Counted from the stretch's first letter, positions 6,364 through 14,155 are shown. The stretch is 31,773 nucleotides of DNA from CAYQCN01 sp964415975 (GCA_964415975.1 CAYQCN010000007.1:1-31773), one strand, 5' to 3'. Made by a program: numbers and translations. Notes: generated from the letters alone by a model not told the origin.

Positions 6364-8178
6364 TTAACTGAAATTACGCAAAAAATCTGAGATTTGGTCA
6401 AATGAAATTTTTTCTTCACCTTCATTAGTCCTCACACTGACCTCTTTTGCCTGCATGTCTTTGGGTCCGACTATCATCATGACTGGCACCTTTACAGTCT
6501 CTGCTTCGCGTATTTTTTTGCCAAGAGATTCATTTCTATCATCTGTTGTAAATCTTACTTCGTTATATTTTAATGGCTTATTGACTACACATTGCGATAA
6601 TTCTTTTGTAATTTTATCAACATATTCCGGTACTGAGTCGTTTATCGTTAAGATGCGCACCTGCTCTGGCGCAAGCCAAAAAGGAAATCTACCAGCAGTA
6701 TGCTCGATATATACTGAGAGAAAGCGCTCAAAAGTACCCAGCAAGGCAGCATGAACCATAACCGGTGTACTACGCCCTCCTGAAGCGTCAATATACTCTA
6801 GGCCGAATCGCTCGGGCTGAATAAAATCTAATTGCACCGTTGCTACTTGCCACTCTCTGCCTATAGCATCCACCGCCATGAAGTCGAGCTTTGGCCCATA
6901 AAAAGCTGCCTCCCCCTCTTCGGAGTAATACTCTAGCTTCTTGTCAGATGCTATATCTTCCAATGCCTGTTGAGCTTTCTGCCATAAGTTACTATCACCC
7001 AAATACGCCTCTGATTTATCTCGAAAACTTAACCTCAACTTCAGCTCCATACCTAGCTCTTGGTACAGCTCCTGGGCCGCATCGACAAGCTCTGCGACAG
7101 ACTCTTCTATCTGGTCTTCACGAGCAAAAACATGGCTGTCGTCTTGAGTTGCACTCCGAACTCGGCTCAAGCCATGCAACTCACCGCTTTTCTCGTCCCG
7201 ATAGACAGTAGTATTTTCCATATACTTGACCGGTAGATCACGATAACTGCGCTGTTGCGCCCTGTAAATCTGAGTATGGTGCGGGCAGTTCATCGGCTTC
7301 AAGGCAAGTTCATCACTGGTCTCTTGAGACCCTACTAAAAACAACTCCTCGCCGAACTTGTCCCAATGCCCAGAAGTTTTATATAAGTCTACCTTAGTCA
7401 TATGAGGAATCCATACTCGTTCAAATCCTCGCACCTGCCTTAACTGCTGCGCATATCTACCCAGCAAATCCCGCAAGATGGTGCCCTTGGGCGTAAAGAG
7501 TGGCAATCCAGAGCCAACCAGCTCTGAGAAAGTAAATAGTCCCAACTCCTGTCCAAGCTTACGGTGATCTCTCGCCTCGGCCTCTTCTAGTAATGCAAAG
7601 TGAGCATCTACCTCTTTTTGGGTAGCAAATGCCACCCCGTACAATCGCTGTAGCATCGGATTAGACTCATCGCCCCGCCAGTAAGCTCCGGCCAACTTAT
7701 GAAGCCGAAAAGCTCCGACCTTGCCGGTCGACTCGACATGTGGTCCCCGGCATAAATCTTCAAACTCTCCGCAGGAGTAGTATGAGACTGTTTCCGGCTT
7801 TTCTTGCCCCGCCTCTATCGTGCCCTCGTCAACATCGACAGCTGTTGAGCCTTTCTCTTTTAGATCATTTAGAAGCTCTACTTTATAGTCTTGCTCAGCC
7901 TGAATCTCTCGCTCAATAGCCTCATCTATGCCAAGATTAAACTGTTCAAAAGGCAAATCTGCCTCGATGAGCTCACGCATTTTCTGTTCTATCTTGGGCA
8001 AATCTTCTTGATGTATAACCCCATTGACTATATCAACATCGTAGTAGAAGCCATTCTCAACTACCGGCCCTACTCCTAATTTGGTCTCTGGCCACAGCTG
8101 TTTTATACTGGCTGCCATTATATGCGCCAGGCTGTGGCGCATGGCGTGCAACTGGTTACTGCCTGACTCCTGTCTCAT
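6364..8178 (-). CDS. thrS: Threonyl-tRNA synthetase (no TGS domain)
   Basis: A 604-aa class II synthetase charging tRNA-Thr. The editing domain has HSLAH (His15, His19) and the LCRGPH motif (Cys143, His147). The catalytic core holds the three zinc ligands Cys298 (MNCPHH), His349 (QDDSHVF) and His476 (VMVHAALLG), and motif 2 YRDEKSGELHGLSRVR. The C-terminal anticodon-binding domain is complete. The ~60-residue N-terminal TGS domain of E. coli-type ThrS is absent: the protein starts directly with the editing domain, and there is only room for 6 more residues if the in-frame GTG at 8196 is used. Neither start has a good Shine-Dalgarno. The gene follows yjbQ closely. Confidence 0.95.
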   Translation of the reverse strand: MRQESGSNQLHAMRHSLAHIMAASIKQLWPETKLGVGPVVENGFYYDVDIVNGVIHQEDLPKIEQKMRELIEADLPFEQFNLGIDEAIEREIQAEQDYKVELLNDLKEKGSTAVDVDEGTIEAGQEKPETVSYYSCGEFEDLCRGPHVESTGKVGAFRLHKLAGAYWRGDESNPMLQRLYGVAFATQKEVDAHFALLEEAEARDHRKLGQELGLFTFSELVGSGLPLFTPKGTILRDLLGRYAQQLRQVRGFERVWIPHMTKVDLYKTSGHWDKFGEELFLVGSQETSDELALKPMNCPHHTQIYRAQQRSYRDLPVKYMENTTVYRDEKSGELHGLSRVRSATQDDSHVFAREDQIEESVAELVDAAQELYQELGMELKLRLSFRDKSEAYLGDSNLWQKAQQALEDIASDKKLEYYSEEGEAAFYGPKLDFMAVDAIGREWQVATVQLDFIQPERFGLEYIDASGGRSTPVMVHAALLGTFERFLSVYIEHTAGRFPFWLAPEQVRILTINDSVPEYVDKITKELSQCVVNKPLKYNEVRFTTDDRNESLGKKIREAETVKVPVMMIVGPKDMQAKEVSVRTNEGEEKISFDQISDFLRNFS

Positions 8179-8205
8179 TAGTTGCCAGTATAGCACGCAT
8201 ACTTA

Positions 8206-8592
8206 TCATGATAAGAGCGAACAGGCAATATTTCTGACTCTTGGACCATCTAGCTCCACAACGATTATTTGCTGCCACTGACCAAGCTGCAGGACGCCTC
8301 TGCTAACAGGAACTGTTAAAGAAGGTCCGATCAAGCTGCTCAGTAAATGTGCGGGCGCATGTGAAGGATTGTGCGGGTGACGCCAATCTACATTCGGCAC
8401 AATGCCTTCAAGAAAATCCAAGAAATCTTGGTCGGTGCCCGGGTCTAAATCAGCGGTCGTCAGTGCAGCCGTAGTATGTAAGATATTGAGCACAATTGCT
8501 CCATCCTGTATTTTATTTACCTTTTTTTGAATTTCGTCCGTAACAACTACTACATCCTTGTTTGTTGATGTTTCTACAACTATATTTTCCAT
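8206..8592 (-). CDS. yjbQ: YjbQ/UPF0047 family protein
   Basis: A 128-aa single-domain protein with all the family marks: HTTAA (39-43), NPSHAPAHLLSSL (75-87), PVSRGVLQLGQWQ and ELDGPR (113-118). Members fold as a trimeric beta-barrel and some have weak thiamine-phosphate synthase activity; the cellular role is unclear. It leads the yjbQ-thrS-atl-miaA operon. The ATG at 8592 is preceded by AGGGG and, further up, by an extended -10 box. It ends in TGA, 28 nt before the likely thrS ATG. Confidence 0.9.
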   Translation of the reverse strand: MENIVVETSTNKDVVVVTDEIQKKVNKIQDGAIVLNILHTTAALTTADLDPGTDQDFLDFLEGIVPNVDWRHPHNPSHAPAHLLSSLIGPSLTVPVSRGVLQLGQWQQIIVVELDGPRVRNIACSLLS

Positions 8593-8630
8593 TTTACCCC
8601 TGTTTATTAATATATAAATTGAGTACTAAA

Positions 8631-8639
8631 ATTATATCA
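8631..8639 (-). promoter_or_regulatory. Extended -10 promoter of yjbQ-thrS-atl-miaA
   Basis: Minus strand TGATATAAT, about 38 nt before the yjbQ ATG; no clear -35. Confidence 0.55.
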
Positions 8640-8693
8640 CTTGCTCTTGCATAATGCAGAAAGCGTGGTTATTATGAAAGTACAAACAAAAAC

Positions 8694-8730
8694 AAAGCTA
8701 CGGGCAAAGAAATGAGCCCGTAGCTTTTTT
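8694..8730 (-). terminator. Intrinsic terminator of glyA (possibly bidirectional)
   Basis: Perfect 12-bp stem AAAGCTACGGGC/GCCCGTAGCTTT (8694-8705 with 8716-8727), T-rich on both sides. It lies 70 nt downstream of the glyA stop. Confidence 0.85.
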
Positions 8731-8797
8731 ATGCCCTTTGCAGCATCTAGATAATGCTCATTTAAAAGCGAGATGTAAATTTGTATAGCCTAGCAGC

Positions 8798-9973
8798 CTA
8801 TAAGCTCTTCAGTGCTTTGTCTATTCTCTTAGCTATAGACCGCATATCAGATTCCCGCTTGCCGCGAGTTGTCTCTGCAGCAGTACCTAGACGAATGCCA
8901 GAAGGGTCTGAGGGGCTGCGACTATCTCTTGGCAGGGTATTTTTATTGACAATAATACCCTGCTTCTCAAGCTCATCACTAGCAGTTTTACCGCTAATTC
9001 CTGATTCTTGAGTGTCTACTAACAGGAGGTGGGTATCTGTACCGCCCGAGACCACCCTCCAGCCTAAACCAGACAGCTCTTCCGCCAAGACAGTCGCATT
9101 CTTGACTACTTGCTCGGCATAAGTTTGAAACTCTTTACTTGAAGCCTCCTCTAGCGCCTGCACTGCAGCAGCTATTTGATTAAAATGAGGGCCTCCTTGT
9201 ATCCCTGGAAATACTGCCCTATCTATAGATCTAGGCAAATCTCTTTCATCTCTACGCGACCAAACGATAGCCGAACGAGGGCCGCGAAGCGTTTTGTGAG
9301 TGGTGGCCATTACAGTGTCTGCGTACGCAAAAGGTGACGGGTGCTGCCCGCCAGCGATAAGACCACCAATGTGAGCTATATCTGCATGCAGATGAGCGCC
9401 ACACATATCGGCAATCTCTTTGAAGCGGCGGAAGTCGACTTGGCGAGGATAAGCGGTAAAACCCGCTACTATAATATCTGGTCGGGTTTTTTGGGCAATA
9501 CTAGCTATCTCCTCAAAATCGAGCTGCTCAGTATCTAAGTTAAGCCCAAACGGAACCTGTCGCCACAACTTGCCAGTAAGTGAAGCTATAAAGCCATGAG
9601 ACAAATGCCCACCATCGCCCAAAGACATCGCCATAATAGAGCTATCATTCTTCATGCCTAGTACAGCTAAATAGACAGCAAGGTTGGCTGGGGCTCCAGA
9701 AAGCGGCTGCATATTAACAGCCCACTGCCTAGCATCGAGCTCAAATAACTCCAAAGCTCGTTTGCGACCAAGCTCTTCTATCTTGTCTATAACTTGATTG
9801 CCATTATAGTACCTAGCCCCCGGGTAGCCTTCAGCGTATTTAGACGTAAGCCCTGAACCCAACAACCTCAACACCGACTCTGACGGGTAGTTTTCTGAAG
9901 CAACCAAATTCACAGTATCTAGCTGTCTCTGTTTTTCCTCAGCAACCAGACCTTGTATAGATTCTTCAACCAT
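8798..9973 (-). CDS. glyA: Serine hydroxymethyltransferase
   Basis: A 391-aa PLP enzyme converting serine and tetrahydrofolate to glycine and methylene-tetrahydrofolate. The PLP lysine is K227 in TTHKTLRGPR; Asp198 and His201 in HADIAHIGGL hold the cofactor. LVASENYPS (23-31), YAEGYPGARYYNG (46-58) and GDGGHLSHG (119-127) are family signatures. It is somewhat shorter than the usual 415-420 residues. The ATG at 9973 is preceded by a weak AGGTAGAG. tRNA-Val lies 113 nt upstream on the same strand with no terminator between, so the two may share a transcript. Confidence 0.96.
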   Translation of the reverse strand: MVEESIQGLVAEEKQRQLDTVNLVASENYPSESVLRLLGSGLTSKYAEGYPGARYYNGNQVIDKIEELGRKRALELFELDARQWAVNMQPLSGAPANLAVYLAVLGMKNDSSIMAMSLGDGGHLSHGFIASLTGKLWRQVPFGLNLDTEQLDFEEIASIAQKTRPDIIVAGFTAYPRQVDFRRFKEIADMCGAHLHADIAHIGGLIAGGQHPSPFAYADTVMATTHKTLRGPRSAIVWSRRDERDLPRSIDRAVFPGIQGGPHFNQIAAAVQALEEASSKEFQTYAEQVVKNATVLAEELSGLGWRVVSGGTDTHLLLVDTQESGISGKTASDELEKQGIIVNKNTLPRDSRSPSDPSGIRLGTAAETTRGKRESDMRSIAKRIDKALKSL

Positions 9974-10086
9974 ATTACTCTACCTAAAATTAAAATCTTA
10001 CTTGCTAAACAACTGCTTAAGTTAGTCTCTGTTGCAATCACTTATCATAGTTAATTGTAATTGCTGTCTCTTAATCAAATGCATGC

Positions 10087-10163
10087 TGGTGGATCCGGGA
10101 GGGCTCGAACCTCCGACCTCCACAACGTCAATGTGGCGCTCTAGCCAACTGAGCTACGGATCC
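10087..10163 (-). tRNA. tRNA-Val(GAC)
   Basis: A 77-nt cloverleaf with a perfect acceptor stem GGATCCG/CGGATCC, anticodon stem CCACA/TGTGG with loop TTGACGT (anticodon GAC), T-arm GGAGG-TTCGAGC-CCTCC, discriminator A and encoded CCA. Unlike the Pro, Asp and Arg tRNAs it has no structured tail unit; its 3' side runs into the glyA leader. Confidence 0.95.
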
Positions 10164-10275
10164 TGGGTCAAAATAAAATATATTTTAAAGCTGTAGCCTA
10201 TAATCTATTATCATCATTTCGACTAATAGTATTATAACAAACTCAAAAAAGTTACTGTTTGCCTTTTATTAACTA

Positions 10276-10327
10276 TTTAAAATACCCACCAAAAAATTTA
10301 AAAACCGAACATTTTAAAAATACCCAC
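10276..10327 (+). repeat. Two direct repeats upstream of the 51-aa peptide gene
   Basis: TTTAAAATACCCAC (10276-10289) recurs as TTTAAAAATACCCAC (10313-10327), the TACCCAC cores 38 bp apart. The second copy ends just before the -35 box of the next gene, as a regulator site might. Nothing else is seen in the AT-rich stretch 10164-10332. Confidence 0.4.
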
Positions 10328-10332
10328 AAACA

Positions 10333-10361
10333 TTGACAATGCTATTGACTTATTATATTTA
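10333..10361 (+). promoter_or_regulatory. Promoter of the 51-aa peptide gene
   Basis: Perfect -35 TTGACA at 10333-10338, 17-bp spacer, TATTTA at 10356-10361. The surroundings are extremely AT-rich, so the exact -10 is uncertain. Confidence 0.6.
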
Positions 10362-10410
10362 ATAATATATATTTAATAATTGTGCATTATAAAAGTGAGG
10401 TGCACTGTCT

Positions 10411-10566
10411 ATGAAGACCCAGCGCAAATTAGCGTCATATCCTCTGTTTTTTGAGCACGTACCTTACGAGGTGCCTCAGCCAAAGCAAAGAATACGACGC
10501 CGTCCAGGAAGAAAGCCTAAATATCCAAGGTTACCTGAGACAAACATTCTCGACAATGTCGAGTAA
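10411..10566 (+). CDS. Small basic peptide with AT-hook-like motif
   Basis: A 51-aa open reading frame, MKTQRKLASYPLFFEHVPYE at the N terminus, a basic core RIRRRPGRKPKYPR (residues 28-41) and an acidic end. The PGRKPKYPR core resembles an AT-hook, the short minor-groove-binding motif usually written PRGRP flanked by basic residues. Gene-level evidence is strong for so short a frame: a TTGACA promoter, Shine-Dalgarno GAGGTG 8 nt before ATG, and a perfect terminator 16 bp after the stop. It could be a small nucleoid or regulatory protein, or a ribosome-associated peptide. I do not recognise a family. Confidence 0.7.
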   Translation: MKTQRKLASYPLFFEHVPYEVPQPKQRIRRRPGRKPKYPRLPETNILDNVE

Positions 10567-10582
10567 GATTAGTGTAAGAATA

Positions 10583-10615
10583 AAAACCCCTGCTTATTAA
10601 GCAGGGGTTTTTTGT
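10583..10615 (+). terminator. Intrinsic terminator after the 51-aa peptide gene
   Basis: Stem CCCCTGCTT/AAGCAGGGG (10587-10595 with 10599-10607), flanking A-tract and a run of six T. Confidence 0.92.
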
Positions 10616-10706
10616 TTTTAAGGAAAGTTTTCTCTAAATTGGCATGAATATAAATTTAAATTTCTAATTTTTAACAGAGGTTAATATATGATTTTTCTAC
10701 TTTTCC

Positions 10707-10722
10707 ACAAGTTTCCACTTGT
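10707..10722 (+). promoter_or_regulatory. Inverted repeat, possible second NrdR site
   Basis: ACAAGT-TTCC-ACTTGT, a perfect 6-bp dyad. Its centre is 32 bp from that of the NrdR-box-like site at 10739-10754, the three-turn spacing usual for tandem NrdR boxes. Its core does not match the box consensus. Confidence 0.35.
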
Positions 10723-10738
10723 GTTTTTAACTGCGACA

Positions 10739-10754
10739 TGACAATATATAGTCA
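10739..10754 (+). promoter_or_regulatory. NrdR-box-like operator
   Basis: TGACAATATATAGTCA, a near-perfect 16-bp palindrome. Its core ACAATATATAGT fits the NrdR-box pattern ACwATATATwGT. It lies 120 bp upstream of nrdR, suggesting autoregulation. Confidence 0.6.
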
Positions 10755-10815
10755 TGGTACGAACAAACTGTACCGATCAAGAGTGTGATGTGAATTTGTT
10801 GTTTTTCACACATAA

Positions 10816-10856
10816 GCAATAAACTCCTGTCGCAAGGAGTTTATTGCCTTTTAAAT
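10816..10856 (+). terminator. Terminator-like hairpin in the nrdR leader
   Basis: Stem GCAATAAACTCCT/AGGAGTTTATTGC with a short loop, followed by CTTTT. It lies between the operator and the nrdR start. It may end a short upstream transcript, or act as an attenuator of nrdR. Confidence 0.7.
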
Positions 10857-10874
10857 ATAGGCTAATAACGAGTT

Positions 10875-11318
10875 ATGAAATGTCCTTTTTGCCAGTACAC
10901 CAAAACAGAAGTATATAACTCTCGGCAGAGCAAAGAGCAGGCACATATCTGGCGTCGCAGACGTTGCAAAAACTGTGAGGCGCCGTTTACTACCTATGAA
11001 ATTCCCGATATGAAGTTTTTACAGATTACCGATCAAAACAATCAGATCCAGCCTTACAGGCGAACTAAACTAATAAACAGCCTATGGCAGGCTTGCGGCG
11101 GGCTTGATGAGCATATAGATGAAGCCGAAGCCTTAGTAGCCACCATAGAACACGCACTTATGGGGCGCGGCCAGACTTTGATCAGCACGAATGACATAAC
11201 AGAATCTGCTCTTGCAACTTTAAAACGCTATGACATGGCTAGTTTTATGAGATATCTGTCTCAACGTTCGGATTTCTCTAGCATTGAACAGCTTCGCCAT
11301 GAATTGCAAAATATATAG
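10875..11318 (+). CDS. nrdR: Transcriptional repressor NrdR
   Basis: A 147-aa zinc-ribbon and ATP-cone regulator that represses ribonucleotide reductase genes when dATP is high. The ribbon has Cys3, Cys6, Cys31 and Cys34 (CPFC, RRRRCKNC, with the usual PFTTYE after it). The ATP-cone covers about 49-139. Length is typical. The ATG at 10875 lies beyond a terminator-like hairpin and has no strong Shine-Dalgarno. A NrdR-box-like palindrome upstream suggests the protein controls its own gene. No reductase gene lies in the window. Confidence 0.95.
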   Translation: MKCPFCQYTKTEVYNSRQSKEQAHIWRRRRCKNCEAPFTTYEIPDMKFLQITDQNNQIQPYRRTKLINSLWQACGGLDEHIDEAEALVATIEHALMGRGQTLISTNDITESALATLKRYDMASFMRYLSQRSDFSSIEQLRHELQNI

Positions 11319-11609
11319 CTACCAACTCGACATCAATTGGCTGACTCATATTGAGCATCATAAACAACTAAGTAAGTTAAATTTATGATGGCGGCTTTTA
11401 GCTCATCAATATATTCAAACAAATAAATCAACTGCAATTTTATATATTAACTTTGCTATAAATCGCTCTCTAACAGTTGCCCATACCTAAAAACGGTAAG
11501 CTTGCATATTGTGTGCTTTTGCATCGAATAAAAGACTGCGAATAGGGCTTGATGGAGTGCAAAACTAAGCCTTAATAAGCATTTAATAAAAGCGTAATCG
11601 AGTCAAAGC
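11319..11609. other. Intergenic region nrdR/rplY
   Basis: No gene seen. Between the convergent nrdR and rplY there is one hairpin, CATCATAAA/TTTATGATG (11356-11364 with 11382-11390), followed on the plus strand by GGCGGCTTTTA; it may end nrdR transcription, but the stem is AT-rich. The rest is unremarkable AT-rich DNA. Confidence 0.5.
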
Positions 11610-12293
11610 CTAAACTTCGCCTTCTTCGCCACTACGTTCAGACCCATCCTCTTCTTCGTCATCCTCGCCATGCTCAGACTCTACTGCTGACTCTGCGTCT
11701 TCATCGATGTCTTCTTCTAGCTCCTCTAGCTCTTCTTCAGAGCGTGGCGGGTCTATCTTTAATATCAGCTCTTCTTCGTCTACCAACACCTCTACACCTT
11801 CGGGCACATCTAGATCACTCACGTGCACAGAAGCGTTTATCTCTTCTAAAGGTTCGAGGTCAATAGTAAACATCTCTGGTAGCTTGTTTGGAAGTGCTCT
11901 TACCTCTATCGACTCAAGGTTCTGCATTAAGACCCCATCCAGGTTGTAAGTGGCAGGAGCTTCGCCTTCAAGCTGGACTGGTATTTCGGCCTCAATCTCT
12001 TCGTCCATCTTAACCTTGTAAAGATCGAAGTGACGGATATCGCCTGTAAGTGGATCGGACTGGACTTCAACAAACAAAGTACTAAAGACTTCGTCATCAT
12101 CAACCTTGACTTCAACTAGACGGTTTGAGCCTGCCGACATATAGACTCTTTCAAGCTCACGATTTGGGGCCGAAACAATTTGGGCATCGTCTCCCTGCCC
12201 ATAGACCACACCAGGCACTAAGCCCTGATCTCGCAAATGCTTAAGGGCTTTTTTTCTCTCCTGTCGCGTCTGGACCTGCAGCACTTCTTCCAC
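11610..12293 (-). CDS. rplY: 50S ribosomal protein L25 (CTC family)
   Basis: A 227-aa two-domain L25/CTC protein that binds 5S rRNA. The N-terminal L25 domain (about 1-90) has RKKALKHLRDQGLVPGVVYG and DPLTGDIRHFDLYKV. The C-terminal TL5-like domain covers about 91-185 (IPVQLEGEAP, SIEVRALPNKLPE). Residues 186-227 are an acidic, low-complexity tail of Glu/Asp/Ser. The GTG start at 12293 is fixed by AAGGAG 8 nt upstream. It is a single minus-strand gene. Confidence 0.95.
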   Translation of the reverse strand: MEEVLQVQTRQERKKALKHLRDQGLVPGVVYGQGDDAQIVSAPNRELERVYMSAGSNRLVEVKVDDDEVFSTLFVEVQSDPLTGDIRHFDLYKVKMDEEIEAEIPVQLEGEAPATYNLDGVLMQNLESIEVRALPNKLPEMFTIDLEPLEEINASVHVSDLDVPEGVEVLVDEEELILKIDPPRSEEELEELEEDIDEDAESAVESEHGEDDEEEDGSERSGEEGEV

Positions 12294-12366
12294 TTAACAA
12301 CTCCTTTTTAGTTTGAGTAACTCGACTTTTTATTATACATACTCACCCCAGCCAAGACAAACATTT

Positions 12367-13416
12367 TCATCTCTGCAATTTTTTTTGCCTAATCTGGACT
12401 CTTAACGCTGTCGCCATCAAGCACAAAACTAAAGCTACTATAGCCGCCCAAAAACCACCTACTATTGCCGCTACACCAATAGTCACTGCCACTGTATAAA
12501 GGTGCAGTACAACCTGTACTTGAGTAAGCCCAGAGTCCAATAACTGATGGTGAATATGACCCCTATCTGGCGCAAAGATTGACTTTCTGTTATATATTCT
12601 TCGCATTACAGCCCATGCAGTATCAACTAGTGCCACACCAAGAACAAGTATACCTACTCCTGTCTTTGCGCCGCCGTAAATAGCAATTACAGCCAAAATA
12701 AAACCTATAGCATAAGATCCGCTATCGCCCATAATTATTGAGGATGGATGCCAATTAAAGACCAGAAAACCAACACAAGCACCAGCTAATAAAATGGCTA
12801 TTATGGCTACCTCAATCTCCTCAACTGTTGGCGCTAACGCAAAAATAGCTATCAGCGCGATGATTGTGGCCGTAATTGTAACGATACCTGAAGCTAAGCC
12901 GTCCATGCCGTCTAGAAAGTTAACAGTGTTTAGTAGCGCTACAATCCAGACAACACTAATAAGGTTTGCCAGCGGTATAATGTTAAACTCAAAACCCAGT
13001 ATTTCCATAGGTATACGCAATTGATCAAAGGCAATAACATTTCCGCTTATGGGATCGGTCATCGATATGATTCCTATGCCCCCGGCCAAAACAACACCGG
13101 CTGCAATCACCTGCCATACAAGCTTCACTATCGGCCCGAGGCCACGTATATCATCAACTAATCCGACTACAAATATCAAACTCAGCCCTGTCGCAAAGGC
13201 TATAAAAGGCCTTTCAGGAGGCATCAAGACGATAAATGGCAACAAAAAACCGATAAAGATTGATACACCGCCCAGCCTAGGTAATGGACGAGCATGGATT
13301 TTACGACTGTTTGGGATATCAATAGCTCCTAAACGCTCAGACAATAGACGGACAAAAGGCACTGTAAGCACGGTTACGCTAAATGCCAAAAGAAATGCCA
13401 AGATTAATGTAATCAT
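12367..13416 (-). CDS. MraY/WecA/TagO family undecaprenyl-phosphate sugar-1-phosphate transferase
   Basis: A 349-aa polytopic enzyme (about ten or eleven membrane segments) of glycosyltransferase family 4. It moves a UDP-linked N-acetylhexosamine-1-phosphate onto undecaprenyl phosphate. The catalytic LVDD (87-90), NFLDGMDGLASG (166-177) and MGDSGS (229-234) motifs are present, and the late cytoplasmic loop holds DRGHIHHQLLD. The HIHH form points to the WecA/TagO branch (UDP-GlcNAc, surface glycan or teichoic acid synthesis) rather than MraY. The ATG at 13416 has TATACT 9 nt upstream and no Shine-Dalgarno. Confidence 0.92.
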   Translation of the reverse strand: MITLILAFLLAFSVTVLTVPFVRLLSERLGAIDIPNSRKIHARPLPRLGGVSIFIGFLLPFIVLMPPERPFIAFATGLSLIFVVGLVDDIRGLGPIVKLVWQVIAAGVVLAGGIGIISMTDPISGNVIAFDQLRIPMEILGFEFNIIPLANLISVVWIVALLNTVNFLDGMDGLASGIVTITATIIALIAIFALAPTVEEIEVAIIAILLAGACVGFLVFNWHPSSIIMGDSGSYAIGFILAVIAIYGGAKTGVGILVLGVALVDTAWAVMRRIYNRKSIFAPDRGHIHHQLLDSGLTQVQVVLHLYTVAVTIGVAAIVGGFWAAIVALVLCLMATALRVQIRQKKLQR

Positions 13417-13425
13417 ATATTCAAC

Positions 13426-13431
13426 AGTATA
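13426..13431 (-). promoter_or_regulatory. -10 box of the TagO/WecA-like gene
   Basis: TATACT on the minus strand, 9 nt before the ATG, predicting an almost leaderless transcript. Confidence 0.5.
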
Positions 13432-13472
13432 GTCATAATATTATTTTTTTATACCACAACTGCACCTACATA

Positions 13473-13859
13473 TTACTGCTGCAACGCAAGCAATGTATAG
13501 GTTATAACTATCGTAAAAAGGTTTAGTATTATTGCGCTCATCACCAACAAAAAGCTGGCTACACGACTTTTATCAAAGCTATACCCAGCCAATACAGAAT
13601 TACCAGCTGTGACTATCAGGCTGTACACTCCATAGCTATAAACGGCGTACCATGGGCCCCGACTAAATTCAGATCCAGACGTGTAAGCAATAGGTACTGC
13701 AAAATCTGCCGGCCTCAACTCTACCAGTAGCAAAACCCACACCAAAACACACGTTAAAGTTGCAGCCAGCAAAAACCAGCGCAAAAACCTATCTCTTAGA
13801 ATACGTTGACTCTTGATAGCCGCCCAAGGACGCTCCACCAATGCTGCTCTAATATTCAT
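13473..13859 (-). CDS. Small membrane protein of unknown function
   Basis: A 128-aa protein that I do not recognise. It begins with a basic segment (MNIRAALVERPWAAIKSQR) and then has three hydrophobic helices (about 29-47, 73-90 and 99-122), with a polar loop PIAYTSGSEFSRGPWYAVYS between the first two. The start is placed at ATG 13859 because TATAAT lies exactly 6 nt upstream; a longer frame from GTG 13877 would run through that -10 box. It is upstream of, and co-oriented with, the TagO/WecA-like gene, which has its own -10. It could assist envelope glycan synthesis, but only proximity suggests this. Confidence 0.7.
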   Translation of the reverse strand: MNIRAALVERPWAAIKSQRILRDRFLRWFLLAATLTCVLVWVLLLVELRPADFAVPIAYTSGSEFSRGPWYAVYSYGVYSLIVTAGNSVLAGYSFDKSRVASFLLVMSAIILNLFTIVITYTLLALQQ

Positions 13860-13865
13860 ATCAGC

Positions 13866-13871
13866 ATTATA
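13866..13871 (-). promoter_or_regulatory. -10 box of the small membrane protein gene
   Basis: Perfect TATAAT on the minus strand, 6 nt before ATG 13859, so the first transcribed base should be the A of the start codon. Confidence 0.55.
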
Positions 13872-14000
13872 CAACACAAATAATCTAACACCTTGGGCAA
13901 GGTTATGGAAGTAATCTGCTATAAAAGATTTATAAAATTATATAAACTCATTTCTTTTTAAAAGGCCAACAGTGACTCTTTGTCTTTTAAAAGGAAAGGC

Positions 14001-14118
14001 GGAATTAAACGCTTCGCTATTCCGCTGCGCTCAATGCTCGATGCAAGCATCTGTGCGTTGAGCTTGCTTAGACCGGCGCCCTTCGGGCTTGCCGGTTCAA
14101 ATCTGAGCAAAGCTCATC
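14001..14118 (-). repeat. Structured tRNA-tail unit at tRNA-Asp
   Basis: Non-coding unit at the 3' side of tRNA-Asp. In plus orientation: a possible remnant of the tRNA end (GGCGGAATT), the shared ACGCTTCGCTATTCCGCTGCG (14009-14029), a two-tier hairpin at 14030-14062 (outer CTCAATGC/GCGTTGAG, inner GATGC-AA-GCATC), the linker TTGCTTAG, a hairpin CCGGC-GCCC-TTC-GGGC-TT-GCCGG (14073-14095), an inverted copy of the tRNA T-arm GCCGGTTCAAATC (14091-14103), and a hairpin TGAGC-AAA-GCTCA (14104-14116). The tRNA terminator follows. It matches the Pro unit closely. Confidence 0.75.
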
Positions 14119-14155
14119 ATGAAAAAAGCGCCACACTATGGTGGCACTCTTTTCA
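14119..14155 (-). terminator. Intrinsic terminator of tRNA-Asp
   Basis: Hairpin with GCCAC/GTGGC at the top of an imperfect stem, directly after the tRNA CCA on the minus strand and ending in six T. Confidence 0.8.

Noticed and set aside
11707..11949. Serine-rich plus-strand frame
   Set aside because: Antisense shadow of the Glu-rich tail of L25.
14001..14118. Degenerate class II tRNA (long variable arm) or integron attC-like site
   Set aside because: The GCTTAG-hairpin-GCCGGTTCAAATC order recalls a tRNA 3' half and CTTAGGC/CTTAGAC recalls an attC core, but no acceptor stem or paired attC boxes can be found.
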